Assembly (NCBI GenBank): GCA_016283775.1 | Contig: JAEENL010000133.1 | Coordinates: forward strand, 1 to 32,580 | Origin: Lachnospiraceae bacterium | GTDB lineage: Bacteria; Bacillota; Clostridia; Lachnospirales; Lachnospiraceae | Length of the DNA: 32,580 nucleotides | Direction of reading: 5' to 3' | Shown: positions 1 to 8,494 of the stretch, one piece after another | Layout of the letters: every line of letters begins with the position of its first letter | Position numbering within the stretch: the first letter of the stretch is position 1 | Notes under the pieces: model-generated | What the model was told of the DNA's origin: nothing | Database searches by the model: none | Seen by the model: only the letters and a program-made list of their open reading frames with translations | Program-made: the position numbers and the translations under genes

Positions 1-608
1 AATGCATCTATCACCTTTTGAAGTTTCCGGTCCACATTCTCTTTTAAAGAAACGTCGGAAAGCAGTTTTTTTGTTTTTTCCGCCACAAGTCTGTGATCAA
101 GCTCTGTCAGAAGCGCATAGAGCTCCTCCGGCGTATGTACCGTGTAGTCGGGCTTCCAGTCGTCTTCTTCAAATTCATGAAAATATCTCGGCGACCAGTC
201 GAGCCAGATCGACGTTATCCCAAGCCTGTTTGCGCCTGCGATGTCTTTTTTCAGATTGTTTCCGATCATCACTATGCGGGGCTTGTCCTCTTCGGTAAGT
301 CCCAGTTTTTCAAAAGCGGTGTCAAACATTATCCGCTCAGGCTTTTGTTTTCCGACCACTTCGGACACTATCCACGCGTCAAAGCAGTCGGAAAGCTCAT
401 GGTTCTTGTAGACATTCTGAAAGGATTCCCACTCACCGTCAGCTACAAGACCTATCGTATACCCCTCATTATGAAGGTCTCTCAGCACCTTCTCAGCACC
501 GGGGATAAATCCGGCATCGGTAACAATGCCCCTCTTGTCAAAAGCTTGAGTGGCTTCGTCAACGATCGTATCTCCGCTGTCCGTAAAAATAATGAGTTCT
601 TTGTTCAT
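1..608 (-). CDS. HAD-family hydrolase, 3' end cut by window edge
   Basis: The gene runs off the left edge with 202 residues visible and no stop. The start is ATG at 608, preceded by GAGAGGAAC, 21 bases after the upstream ATPase gene ends, so it is probably the last visible gene of the importer operon. The sequence has HAD organisation. Motif I is near residues 8-14 (FTDSGDT) with the nucleophile Asp10. Motif III is GKQKPE near 86-91. A motif IV-like loop, IGNNLKKDIAGAN, lies at 115-127. It departs from the textbook pattern: the second Asp of DxDxT is Gly12 and the GD of motif IV is GN (Asn117). My recollection is that a DxGDT/GNN subgroup of clostridial HADs looks like this, so it may still be an active phosphatase with unknown substrate. 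HAD fold is confident; the activity is not. Confidence 0.8.
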   Translation of the reverse strand, partial: MNKELIIFTDSGDTIVDEATQAFDKRGIVTDAGFIPGAEKVLRDLHNEGYTIGLVADGEWESFQNVYKNHELSDCFDAWIVSEVVGKQKPERIMFDTAFEKLGLTEEDKPRIVMIGNNLKKDIAGANRLGITSIWLDWSPRYFHEFEEDDWKPDYTVHTPEELYALLTELDHRLVAEKTKKLLSDVSLKENVDRKLQKVIDA

Positions 609-629
609 TAAAGTTCCTCTCTGACCTGA

Positions 630-1634
630 TCATTCCTCGGAATAGGTGAAGCCGCGAAGCTTCAGTTCTTCGGCTCTGTGGCACGCGCAGAGCCTGCCGT
701 CGGGCATGCTCTTTAACTCAGGTGCTTCGTGAACACACTTTTCAGTACAATAGCTGCATCTCTCGTGGAAATAGCATCCACTGGGCGGATTCGCAGGGTT
801 CGGTATCTCGCCTTTAAGAGGGATCCGTTCGATGTGCACTGTGGGATCCGCTACGGGAACGCCGGAAAGCAGCGCTTCCGTATAGGGATGCATAGGATGG
901 CTGAAAAGGGCCTCTGTGTCCGCAAATTCTACCATCTGTCCGAGATACATCACGCCGACTCTGTCGGAAATATGCTCTACCACTGAAAGATCGTGGCTTA
1001 TAAACAAATATGTGAGGCCAAGTTCTTTTTGAAGATCCTCAAGAAGGTTGATGACCTGTGCCTGAATGGAAACGTCGAGCGCCGATACGGCCTCATCGCA
1101 TACGATGATACGGGGCTCAATGATGAGCGCCCTTGCAATACCTATACGCTGGCGCTGGCCGCCCGAAAATGCATGCGGGTAACGCATGAGATAAGCGGGG
1201 TTGAGTCCCACCTTTTCGGCCATCGCCTTTGCCCTGTCGTCCATCTCGGACTTTGGCATATCGGGAAAGTTTGCCTTGAGAGGCTCCTTAATGATATCAA
1301 GAACGGTCATTCTGGGATCAAGTGAAGAATAAGGATCCTGGAAGATCATCTGTATCTCTTTCCTGATCTCCTTCATCTTCTTTTTGTCGACTGTCAGGAA
1401 ATCGACTTCCTCGCCTGCCGCGGTGCGGTACATGACTTTTCCTTCCGAAGCCTGGTAAGCGCGGACTATACAGCGTCCGAGAGTCGTCTTTCCACATCCG
1501 CTCTCTCCGACGATACCTATGGTCTCGCCTTCCTTTACGTCAAAGGAAACGTCCGTGACCGCTTTTACCGTTACACCCTTGGATGTAAAGCGTTTATGGA
1601 GATGTTCGACCTCCATGATGGTGTCTTTCTTCAT
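630..1634 (-). CDS. ABC importer ATPase, OppF/DppF type
   Basis: This is the second ATPase of an Opp/Dpp-class importer, 334 residues, acting on the cytoplasmic face of the permease pair. Visible motifs are Walker A GESGCGKT (43-50), the signature FSGGQRQRIGIARAL, and the Walker B region IIVCDEAVSALD. The C-terminal cysteine cluster (GCYFHERCSYC, later CAC) is typical of the oligopeptide-transporter C-terminal domain, which in some homologues holds an Fe-S cluster. The reading frame extends upstream to 1667, but the ATG at 1634 is preferred. AAGGAGG lies 9 bases before it, and the neighbouring ATPase gene stops 4 bases upstream, which suggests translational coupling. The substrate cannot be read from the ATPase itself. 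Confidence 0.93.
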   Translation of the reverse strand: MKKDTIMEVEHLHKRFTSKGVTVKAVTDVSFDVKEGETIGIVGESGCGKTTLGRCIVRAYQASEGKVMYRTAAGEEVDFLTVDKKKMKEIRKEIQMIFQDPYSSLDPRMTVLDIIKEPLKANFPDMPKSEMDDRAKAMAEKVGLNPAYLMRYPHAFSGGQRQRIGIARALIIEPRIIVCDEAVSALDVSIQAQVINLLEDLQKELGLTYLFISHDLSVVEHISDRVGVMYLGQMVEFADTEALFSHPMHPYTEALLSGVPVADPTVHIERIPLKGEIPNPANPPSGCYFHERCSYCTEKCVHEAPELKSMPDGRLCACHRAEELKLRGFTYSEE

Positions 1635-1638
1635 GCGG

Positions 1639-2706
1639 TCATGCCTCCTTTCCGGCAGTCTTTTCAAGCACTATGCGTTTTTCGGCTTCTTTGCGCATCT
1701 TCTGGCATGCTTCGTTTTTGCATGCGAAGCAGGCGATCTGATGCTGGCCGTCGGTGGTCACAAGCTCGGGATCCGCATTGTTGCAGAGCCCTTCTATCCT
1801 TACGTCGCATCTGTCATAAAAGCCGCAGCGCTTGGGCAGGTTCATAGCAAGAGGCACCGTTCCGTCAATGGAGAACAGTCTCTCGGTCTTTTTTCCGCCG
1901 ATCTTGTGGACAGAGCCCATAAGACCTCTGGTGTAGGGATGCTGCGGATTTGCGTAGATCTCCTCCGCCGTGCCCGATTCCACTATCTTTCCGAGATACA
2001 TTACGGCGACTCTGTCGCACATCTTCGCAACGACGCCAAGATCGTGCGTTATGAAAAGTATCGCCATGTTGTAGGTCTTTTGCAGTTCTTTCATGAGCTC
2101 AAGGATCTGAGCCTGAATGGTAACGTCGAGCGCCGTGGTCGGCTCATCGGCGATGAGGAGCGACGGATTGCACACAAGAGCCATCGCTATCAGCGCACGC
2201 TGGAGCATTCCTCCGGAAAACTCGTGCGGATACTGATTGTAGCGCTTTTCCACGTTTGCAATGCCGACTTTTCGCATCATCTCCATCGATATTTCCTTGG
2301 ATTTTTTCCTGTCCTTGGTGATATGGAGTCTGGTGCATTCGTTTATCTGATTTCCGATGGTATACATGGGAGAAAAGGCCACCATGGGCTCCTGGAAGAT
2401 CATCGAGATATGTTTTCCTCTGATGTCTCTGATCTTTTCGCCCTTGGGATCGAGCTTCAAAAGATCGATCTCGCCTTCATCCTCATTGTTGAAGATGATG
2501 GAACCTGTGGACCGGCATTTTTTGTCGTTGATGGAGAGGATTGCCTTGCAGGTGAGCGACTTTCCGCATCCGCTCTCTCCCACAAGACCGAGCGTCTCAC
2601 CGCGCTTTATCTCAAAATTCACGCCTCTTACGGGAGTCAGTTTTCCCTCCAGCATCTTGATGTCAACATGGAGGTCACTGACCTTAAGAATCGTATCTTT
2701 ATCCAT
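1639..2706 (-). CDS. ABC importer ATPase, OppD/DppD type
   Basis: This is the first ATPase of the same importer, 355 residues. Walker A GESGCGKS, signature FSGGMLQRALIAMAL and Walker B LLIADEPTTALD are all intact, as is the switch histidine in LFITHDLG. The C-terminal part again carries the cysteine-containing extension (CGFYDRCDVR, CNNADPEL, ACFACK). The frame continues upstream to 2781, inside the permease gene, but the start chosen is ATG 2706 (MDKDTILK), with GGGAGG about 7 bases upstream and no overlap with the permease. It pairs with the following ATPase gene to form a heterodimeric motor, the normal arrangement for Opp/Dpp importers. Confidence 0.93.
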   Translation of the reverse strand: MDKDTILKVSDLHVDIKMLEGKLTPVRGVNFEIKRGETLGLVGESGCGKSLTCKAILSINDKKCRSTGSIIFNNEDEGEIDLLKLDPKGEKIRDIRGKHISMIFQEPMVAFSPMYTIGNQINECTRLHITKDRKKSKEISMEMMRKVGIANVEKRYNQYPHEFSGGMLQRALIAMALVCNPSLLIADEPTTALDVTIQAQILELMKELQKTYNMAILFITHDLGVVAKMCDRVAVMYLGKIVESGTAEEIYANPQHPYTRGLMGSVHKIGGKKTERLFSIDGTVPLAMNLPKRCGFYDRCDVRIEGLCNNADPELVTTDGQHQIACFACKNEACQKMRKEAEKRIVLEKTAGKEA

Positions 2707-2725
2707 TTTCTGTTCCTCCCAAAGC

Positions 2726-3853
2726 CTATTTATACGGATCTGCCGCATCACGAAGACCGTCGCCGAGGAAGTTGAAGGCAAGAACGGTGATCGTTACAAA
2801 GATGATGGGAATGAGTTTATGCGGGTTTGTAGCAATATCGGTAACATTGCTGGCATCGTGCAGGAGCACGCCCCAGCTTGTCGCAGGACTCTTGATGCCA
2901 AGTCCCAGGTAGGACATGGAAGTCTCGCCGACTATGGAACCCGGGATGCCGAGCGTCATTGAAACAATGAGATAGCTCATAAAGCCGGGAACCAGATGCT
3001 TCCAGATTATCTTCCACGTGCTCACACCTGAGAGCCTTGCGGCCATTACATAGTCCTCATTTTTAAGCGACAGGAACTTGCCTCGCACGATACGTGCCAT
3101 TCCCGTCCAGTTTATGAAGGACAGTATGATGGTCATATAGAAATACATCTTTATTGTTGAGATCCCGAGCGGAATGGCCGCGGAGAGCGCCATCCAGAGA
3201 GGGATCTGCGGCACAGCGCCGATAACCTCTATGATACGCTGGATCACGATATCGATCGCGCCGCCGAAATATCCGGAGATCGAACCTATGGTGACCCCGA
3301 GGAAAAAGCTGATGATGGCGGATGCAAACGGGATGGTGAGCGAGACCTGAGAGCCCTTCATTACACGGGAGAACAGGTCCACTCCGTACTGGTCGCCGCC
3401 GAAGATGTATATCCTGGCGCTGCTTGCGGGTGACCCGTTTGAGCCGGTCTTTGTCCCAAACAGATGGATATTGCAGGGAATAAGTCCAAAAAGCTTATAA
3501 TCGTCACCTTTTACAAAAAAGCCCACGGGGAAATATTCGCTCGTATCCTCGACTATAGACCTTGTGAAGGTCTTCTTGTCCACTACCCACTCAACTCCGT
3601 AAACGAACGGGCCCACTTTTTCTCCGTCATGATACATATGGATCTTTGTGGGATGCGTGTCCTTGTAGGCTGCGGGAAACTCACTGTTGATGTTGTAGGG
3701 AGCGATGAAATCCGCGAACAGTGCTCCAAAGTACAGGATCGCGAGCACTATCATGGATACCTTTGCAAGCTTGTGCTTTTTCAGCTTTCTTGCCATCAGC
3801 GTCCACTGGGAGGCAAGATAGTAATCTTCCTGAGTTTTTTTGCGTTTGCTCAT
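2726..3853 (-). CDS. ABC importer permease, OppC/DppC type
   Basis: This is an inner-membrane permease subunit of 375 residues. One N-terminal membrane segment (about residues 28-50) is followed by an external loop of about 110 residues, then a block of five membrane segments. The EAA-type cytoplasmic loop is MAARLSGVSTWKIIWKHLVPG. It is longer than the usual 280-300 residues of peptide permeases because of the loop between the first two helices. I recall similar long loops in importers of this class linked to plant oligosaccharides, so a sugar substrate is possible but inferred. The start ATG overlaps the stop of the previous permease as TAATG, with AGGAGG upstream, so translation is probably coupled. 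Confidence 0.9.
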   Translation of the reverse strand: MSKRKKTQEDYYLASQWTLMARKLKKHKLAKVSMIVLAILYFGALFADFIAPYNINSEFPAAYKDTHPTKIHMYHDGEKVGPFVYGVEWVVDKKTFTRSIVEDTSEYFPVGFFVKGDDYKLFGLIPCNIHLFGTKTGSNGSPASSARIYIFGGDQYGVDLFSRVMKGSQVSLTIPFASAIISFFLGVTIGSISGYFGGAIDIVIQRIIEVIGAVPQIPLWMALSAAIPLGISTIKMYFYMTIILSFINWTGMARIVRGKFLSLKNEDYVMAARLSGVSTWKIIWKHLVPGFMSYLIVSMTLGIPGSIVGETSMSYLGLGIKSPATSWGVLLHDASNVTDIATNPHKLIPIIFVTITVLAFNFLGDGLRDAADPYK

Positions 3854-4926
3854 TATCTTGTTCCTCCTGAGTAACGGATCCTGGGATCGATGAACGCGAG
3901 AATGATGTCAGCGAGCAGGATGCCGATGACTACGAGCACAGCCTGTACCATTACGATCGCGCCCGCAAGATACATGTCCTGTGAAGAAAGCGCGTTGTAA
4001 AGCTGAGGTCCCTGGATCTGCATGTTGAGGACCATGGCCGTAACGGTGGAGCCGGAGAAAAGGCTTGAAAGGATGCCGCCGAGACCGGATACCGTAGGGT
4101 TGATCGCTGCTCTGAAGCAGTATTTCATGACGATCTTGCTTTCCTTTACGCCCTTTGCTCTTGCGGTCAGTGTATACTGCTGACCGAGTTCGTCAAGCAT
4201 CTGTGCGCGCACGGAACGGATGATGCCGCAGGTGCCGCTGGTACCGATGACAACGATGGGGATGATCATTCGTTTCATGAAATCACCAAAGTTGCCCCAG
4301 TTTATGCCGTTTGCCAGAATATCTTGGGAGAACAGTCCCACATTGGCGTTTCCGGTCCATTTATACGATAAATACATAAGTACGATTGCCAGAATGAAGT
4401 TTGGTATCGCAGTCCCCAAAAAGCCTATGACGGAAAAGATGTAATCAAACACCGAATACTGGTGGGTTGCCGAGTATATCGCGATAGGGATCGATACCGC
4501 ATACTGGAAGATCATGATGACGGATGTGACGGCAATGGTAAGCCCCAGCCTGTCATGGATAACGGACCATACGTTCTTGCCGTAATAGAATGAATACTTC
4601 CAGTTGTGATGAGAATGGTTCAGTCTGTAAAAAGCCGAATCGGTGGGTGTCCAGATGATGTCCTTCACCCATTTCAGATACTGCACGACAACAGGCTGAT
4701 CGAGTCCGTATTCGGCTCTCAGATCCGCCGCATAGTCGGCATCTACATATTCACCCTCGGACTGAAGCGCCGCAATGTGCGCGGAAACATAATCTCCGGG
4801 GGGAAGCTGGATAACGATGAATACCAGCACCGAGATAAGGAAAAGCGTAGGTATGAACATCAGCACTCTTTTTAAGATGTACTGCACAAGGTCCTTTTTA
4901 AAGAAATCCTTCAGTTTATCCTTCAT
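3853..4926 (-). CDS. ABC importer permease, OppB/DppB type
   Basis: This is the partner permease, 357 residues. The N-terminus (ILKRVLMFIPTLFLISVLVFIVIQLPPGDY) is the classic OppB/DppB first helix. It is followed by an external segment with the AEYGLDQPVVVQYLKWVKDI motif common to this family, then five further membrane segments and the cytoplasmic loop LTARAKGVKESKIVMKYCFRAA. GGAAGGG precedes ATG 4926. The segment between the first helix and the core (residues about 90-125, rich in Tyr, His and Trp) is longer than in peptide permeases, matching the enlarged loop of its partner. It sits between the binding-protein gene, from which a hairpin separates it, and the second permease. Confidence 0.92.
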   Translation of the reverse strand: MKDKLKDFFKKDLVQYILKRVLMFIPTLFLISVLVFIVIQLPPGDYVSAHIAALQSEGEYVDADYAADLRAEYGLDQPVVVQYLKWVKDIIWTPTDSAFYRLNHSHHNWKYSFYYGKNVWSVIHDRLGLTIAVTSVIMIFQYAVSIPIAIYSATHQYSVFDYIFSVIGFLGTAIPNFILAIVLMYLSYKWTGNANVGLFSQDILANGINWGNFGDFMKRMIIPIVVIGTSGTCGIIRSVRAQMLDELGQQYTLTARAKGVKESKIVMKYCFRAAINPTVSGLGGILSSLFSGSTVTAMVLNMQIQGPQLYNALSSQDMYLAGAIVMVQAVLVVIGILLADIILAFIDPRIRYSGGTR

Positions 4927-4946
4927 AAAGATTCCCTTCCAAAAAC

Positions 4947-4976
4947 CGGGAGGCGGAGTTTATGTACCGCCTCCCG
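4947..4976 (-). terminator. Intra-operon hairpin between binding-protein and permease genes
   Basis: A perfect 10-bp stem, CGGGAGGCGG with CCGCCTCCCG, encloses a 10-base loop. Read on the minus strand it is followed by GTTTTTGG, a short T-run. It lies in the 62-base gap after the binding-protein stop and before the permease ribosome binding site. Such hairpins in ABC importer operons usually act as partial terminators or as 3' stabilisers that let the binding protein be made in excess over the membrane parts. Which of the two applies here is inferred. Confidence 0.7.
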
Positions 4977-4988
4977 TAAAGTTAAAAC

Positions 4989-7052
4989 TTACTGCTCTTT
5001 GTACATTGTCCAATAATGGGCGATATTTGCATACTGATAAAGGTCAGCGCTCACAAGGTTGTCGGGATAGTTCTTGAGCTTGGAGTTGACAAGTGAATAG
5101 CTTCCCGTTGCCTCAAGATATGCGATGCTCCAAAGGTTTTCCTTGTGGATCTCATAGATCTTGAGTGTGATATCTTCTCTGGTTGCTGTCTCGGGAGCTG
5201 CCTTCCACTGCTCATAGAGTTCTACGAGCTTAGCCATGTCGCCTGTGGGAGCCACACCGGATGCACCGTTTGTCTGATAATATGTACCGTAGTCACCGTA
5301 CCACTCTGCAGCCTGTGCGATGGGAACAAAAGGAGCGGGACGATCGTTAAGTCCGAGACCGCCTACGGATGTGTGAGGATTGAGGCATGCAAACCATGTG
5401 TTGTTGTCGATCTCCTGATCGAAAGCGTCTACTGAGTATTCCTTTGAAACGGTCTTGATGCCTGCTGCGTTCCAATACTGTGAGAATACGGGATAAGAGG
5501 TATCTGCGCCCGAACCTGTCCAGTAGTAGATCGTAAGTACGAAATCTGTGCCGTCGGCGAAATCGTAAAAGCCGTCGGAACCCATCACAAGTCCGCAGCT
5601 CTCGAACAATTTCTTTGCCTTTGCTACATCATATTCTGTCCACTTCTTGAGCCAGTCTGCGTCATAACCGAAGTTACCTTCCGCAGGGCCTGCCTGACCG
5701 GGATCAAGGAATCCGCCGGAAAGAAGGAGCGAAACGTTGCTGCGGTCTACGCTGATGGACATAGCCTCACGGAATTCCTTCTTTGCGAAGAGATCCGCAT
5801 AGTTCTTGTCTGTGCATGTGTAGTTGAATGTGATCTGATCGGAGCCCCAGTTGGAACCGCTGAAGGTTCTGAGCTCTGCTGCACCGTTCATATCGGCAAG
5901 TGTGGAAGCGATATCTTCCATTGCGATACCTACCACATCAAGCTCACCGGATCTGAACATAAGGAGTTCCTGTCCCTCTGCGGAGGTAAGGGTGTATGTG
6001 ATCTTGTCACAGTAAGGAAGCTGCTGTCCCTTTGCGTCAACCTTCCAGAAATACTCGTTTCTGAGGTATTCGCAGTATGAACCCTTAACGTTGTTCACAC
6101 CGTCTGCGGTAGAAAGAACGTATGAGTTGAGAGTCGGGATTCCCGGCCAGTTCCAGAAGTAATAAGCAACCTGCTTTCCAAGGTCCTTTGCGGTAGAGAA
6201 CTCAAGGCCCTTTGCAAGCGCATTTGCAAGTGCCTGCTCATCGGTAAGAGCTGAATCTGCCCAGAAGGAATTGGGGATCATGTCCTGAAGGTAATGCTTG
6301 GGAGCCCAGCACCACTTGAAGTCACCGTTCTCGATGAAATCGGCGGGATACTTGGGTGTTCCGAAGGTCCATGTTACTTCGTAGTCATTAACCTTGGTAA
6401 GCACTGCGAATGCATCGTTGTCATCCTTAAGTGCTGTCCAGCTTGCCTTTGTATCGAAGTTTGTCTTGTGGCATGCTTCATACCAGAAAACGATATCATC
6501 AGCTGTGAAAGGCTCACCGTCGGACCATCTCATGCCCTGACGAAGCTTGAATGTCCATACCTTGTAGTCATCGCTGTGCGAAAAAGCCTTGATAACGTTG
6601 GGATAATAAGAGCCGTCTGTATTGTAGTGGATGATGCTCTCTGTGATCGCACGGGATGTGTTCCAGCCCGAGCTGCTTCCGAGAAGATTGATCTGTCCAC
6701 CGTAAACGCCTATAGCGAGCGGAGCGCCTGCAGCGTCAACCTGCTCAACGAATACGTCGTCTGCGACAGGAATCCTCTTTTCAACCGCCTCGGTGCTCTT
6801 GATCGAAGGTGCCTGAGAGAATGTGATAGTGTCAACAGGAACGGGTGTGGGTGTAGGTGTGGCTGTGGGTTCACTTGCAGGCTCCGAAGCCTTTGTGGGC
6901 TCTGCGGCTTGAGTAGCTGCGGCCTTTGTAGACTCTGCGGCGCCGGTGGTCGCGGGATCGTTCTGTTTCTTTTCTCCGCATCCTGCGAGCATTCCGGTCA
7001 GCATAGCTGCCGACATCACAACAACAAGTAACCTCTTGATGATGTTTCTCAT
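4989..7052 (-). CDS. Extracellular solute-binding lipoprotein, SBP_bac_5 family
   Basis: This 687-residue protein captures substrate outside the cell for the downstream permease/ATPase genes. A lipoprotein signal peptide (hydrophobic core VVVMSAAMLTGMLAGC, lipidated Cys near residue 25) is followed by a low-complexity Ala/Thr/Glu/Pro linker ending in TPTPTPVPV. The family core begins around residue 90 and contains the usual VWTFKLRQGMRWSDGEPFTADDIVFWYEA block of class C binding proteins, as in OppA and DppA. It is longer than OppA (about 540). Start ATG 7052 follows AAAGGAGGAGG. A divergent AraC-type regulator, usually linked to sugar use, suggests an oligosaccharide rather than a peptide ligand, but that is inference. 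Confidence 0.92.
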   Translation of the reverse strand: MRNIIKRLLVVVMSAAMLTGMLAGCGEKKQNDPATTGAAESTKAAATQAAEPTKASEPASEPTATPTPTPVPVDTITFSQAPSIKSTEAVEKRIPVADDVFVEQVDAAGAPLAIGVYGGQINLLGSSSGWNTSRAITESIIHYNTDGSYYPNVIKAFSHSDDYKVWTFKLRQGMRWSDGEPFTADDIVFWYEACHKTNFDTKASWTALKDDNDAFAVLTKVNDYEVTWTFGTPKYPADFIENGDFKWCWAPKHYLQDMIPNSFWADSALTDEQALANALAKGLEFSTAKDLGKQVAYYFWNWPGIPTLNSYVLSTADGVNNVKGSYCEYLRNEYFWKVDAKGQQLPYCDKITYTLTSAEGQELLMFRSGELDVVGIAMEDIASTLADMNGAAELRTFSGSNWGSDQITFNYTCTDKNYADLFAKKEFREAMSISVDRSNVSLLLSGGFLDPGQAGPAEGNFGYDADWLKKWTEYDVAKAKKLFESCGLVMGSDGFYDFADGTDFVLTIYYWTGSGADTSYPVFSQYWNAAGIKTVSKEYSVDAFDQEIDNNTWFACLNPHTSVGGLGLNDRPAPFVPIAQAAEWYGDYGTYYQTNGASGVAPTGDMAKLVELYEQWKAAPETATREDITLKIYEIHKENLWSIAYLEATGSYSLVNSKLKNYPDNLVSADLYQYANIAHYWTMYKEQ

Positions 7053-7095
7053 TATTTTTCCTCCTCCTTTTGAGGTGCTTTATTAGGATGAGCCC

Positions 7096-7104
7096 ATAAT
7101 ACCA
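7096..7104 (-). promoter_or_regulatory. Possible extended -10 promoter for importer operon
   Basis: On the minus strand TGG-TATTAT forms an extended -10 element about 45 bases before the binding-protein start. No good -35 hexamer sits 17 bases upstream, which would fit an activator-dependent promoter. This is a weak call. Confidence 0.3.
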
Positions 7105-7205
7105 TCCGGAAACAAAAGATGCTATGTATGAATTGTCTTTTTGCAGTTGTGTATATTGCATATTTTGCTTTAGCCTTCCCTCAAGCCGCCCGTCACAAAC
7201 GTGAT

Positions 7206-7228
7206 AAATTGTGGGTTTTTGACAATTT
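7206..7228. promoter_or_regulatory. 23-bp palindrome in the divergent importer/AraC intergenic region
   Basis: AAATTGT and ACAATTT form perfect 7-base arms around a 9-base spacer. The palindrome lies in the 323-base gap (7053-7375) that holds the promoters of both the binding-protein operon and the AraC gene. Its position, about 100 bases upstream of each proposed promoter, would suit an operator. AraC proteins often prefer direct repeats, so the bound protein could be another regulator. I see no gene in the gap. Confidence 0.35.
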
Positions 7229-7321
7229 CAGGAGCAAAAACGCACCCGGATTGTATATTTTTACCCCTCTTTTTACAATCTCAATATCATCAGATGCAAT
7301 ATTTAACATCTTGTTCATATA

Positions 7322-7349
7322 TTGATTTTTGTGCGTATTATGTTACAAT
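7322..7349 (+). promoter_or_regulatory. Promoter of the AraC-family regulator gene
   Basis: The -35 hexamer is TTGATT (7322-7327) and the -10 hexamer TACAAT (7344-7349), with a 16-base spacer and an extended -10 TG at 7341-7342. Transcription would begin about 20 bases before the start codon, leaving room for the GCGGAGG ribosome binding site at 7361-7367. Confidence 0.6.
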
Positions 7350-7375
7350 AACATACATACGCGGAGGAAAACAAA

Positions 7376-8296
7376 ATGCTGATCAAAAACCTGGCCCTGT
7401 ATGAAGACAAGTACCCCATCTCGATAAACAAAGAAGGCGACGCGTTCTTTTACGCCTTTGATTATGATGTCCGCTCTTACGCGATAAACATGGAGTTCCA
7501 GCACTTTCACCAGTTTTATGAATTTTGCATCCTGCTCTCGCCAAAAGCCGTGCACCTTCTCGAAGGGCAGCGTTACGACATCGAGTGCTTCGACATAGTC
7601 GGCATCCGCCCTAACGTCCTTCACCGCACCTATTATCCGGAAGGAGACCCCTGCCGCCGTCTCATCATCCGCTTCAATATCCCGCTAAAGACCATGCAGA
7701 CGATGCCCGAACTAAAAAAGGTGTTCGGCATCTTCAACGGGAACGCACCCATCTTCCGCTTCACACCTGAGATAAACAAAGAGATCTACAGGCCGCTGAA
7801 CGAGATATACATGCTGGGCAAAAACCCCGACGATATCAGCAGTCTGCAGATCCATCTGAACTTTCTGGAATTCCTTTCTCTTCTTTACAAGCACAGATAT
7901 GACAACATCTATGCAAACGCGCTGCCCGACAACGACATAGAGGGAAAGGTCTATTCCATAACGAGCTACATCCATGCCCATTACGGGGAAAACCTCTCCC
8001 TCGATTCGATATCTTCGCAGTTTTTTATAAGCAATTACTACCTGTCGCACAAATTCAAAGACATAACAGGTTTTACGCTTACCGATTACATCCATATGAC
8101 GCGTATCAGGAATGTGCAGACGATGCTGCTCAACACCTCCACGCCCATCACTGACATTTCGATGCAATGCGGATTTACAAGCTTTTCGCAGTTCAATCGC
8201 GTGTTCAGAAAGCTTGTAGGAATGTCACCGTCGGATTACCGCCGTTCAAAGGGTGCTCACGGAAAACTAAAAGATCAGCTTCCCCGCACCTTTTAA
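7376..8296 (+). CDS. AraC-family transcriptional regulator
   Basis: This 306-residue protein has an N-terminal cupin-like sensing domain (about 1-165, including FQHFHQFYEFCILLSPKAVHLLEGQRYDI). A C-terminal double helix-turn-helix (about 200-297) follows. The first HTH is around LSLDSISSQFFISNYYLSHKFKDITG, and the second ends in the family signature ITDISMQCGFTSFSQFNRVFRKLVGMSPSDYR. The GCGGAGG ribosome binding site fixes ATG 7376. It is divergently transcribed from the importer operon and is most likely its activator, responding to the imported sugar or a derivative. Its last 30 bases overlap, on the opposite strand, the end of a small membrane-protein gene. Confidence 0.93.
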   Translation: MLIKNLALYEDKYPISINKEGDAFFYAFDYDVRSYAINMEFQHFHQFYEFCILLSPKAVHLLEGQRYDIECFDIVGIRPNVLHRTYYPEGDPCRRLIIRFNIPLKTMQTMPELKKVFGIFNGNAPIFRFTPEINKEIYRPLNEIYMLGKNPDDISSLQIHLNFLEFLSLLYKHRYDNIYANALPDNDIEGKVYSITSYIHAHYGENLSLDSISSQFFISNYYLSHKFKDITGFTLTDYIHMTRIRNVQTMLLNTSTPITDISMQCGFTSFSQFNRVFRKLVGMSPSDYRRSKGAHGKLKDQLPRTF

Positions 8297-8494
8297 AAGC
8301 GCCGCTCCGAGCGGGAACAATATGATCGTACACATCATGACAAGTCCCGTCACGGCCATCACGATACCGACCGGGAGCTTTATCCCAAGCCAGAAAACGG
8401 CTTTTACGATCGTTCCGGTAAACTTAAAAGCAAGCCACAGAATAACCAGAACCGCCACTATGGCCACAAGGACTATTGTAAGGATCGTTCCCAT
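8267..8494 (-). CDS. Small hydrophobic membrane protein, unknown function
   Basis: This is a 75-residue protein beginning MGTILTIVLVAIVAVLVILW, with two long hydrophobic stretches (about residues 2-22 and 33-64) joined by the more polar KFTGTIVKAVFWLGIKLP. ATG 8494 is preferred over the frame's earlier ATG at 8527 because GGAAGGAGGGG lies directly before it. The clear ribosome binding site, the strictly membrane-like composition and the independent stop support a real gene despite its size. Its C-terminal codons overlap the end of the AraC gene by 30 bases in convergent orientation. I do not recognise the family. Confidence 0.65.
   Translation of the reverse strand: MGTILTIVLVAIVAVLVILWLAFKFTGTIVKAVFWLGIKLPVGIVMAVTGLVMMCTIILFPLGAALLKGAGKLIF

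Noticed and set aside
93-611. Plus-strand open frame of 172 codons at the left edge
   Set aside because: The minus strand here encodes a clear HAD hydrolase with a proper ribosome binding site; the plus frame is its shadow.
1519-2775. Long open frame (418 codons) on the plus strand
   Set aside because: It is antisense to both ATPase genes of the importer and has no family features.
6840-6990. Thr-Pro and Ala-rich repeats in several lipoproteins as repeat elements
   Set aside because: They are ordinary flexible linkers after the lipidated cysteine, also seen at 11520-11590 and 25970-26100.
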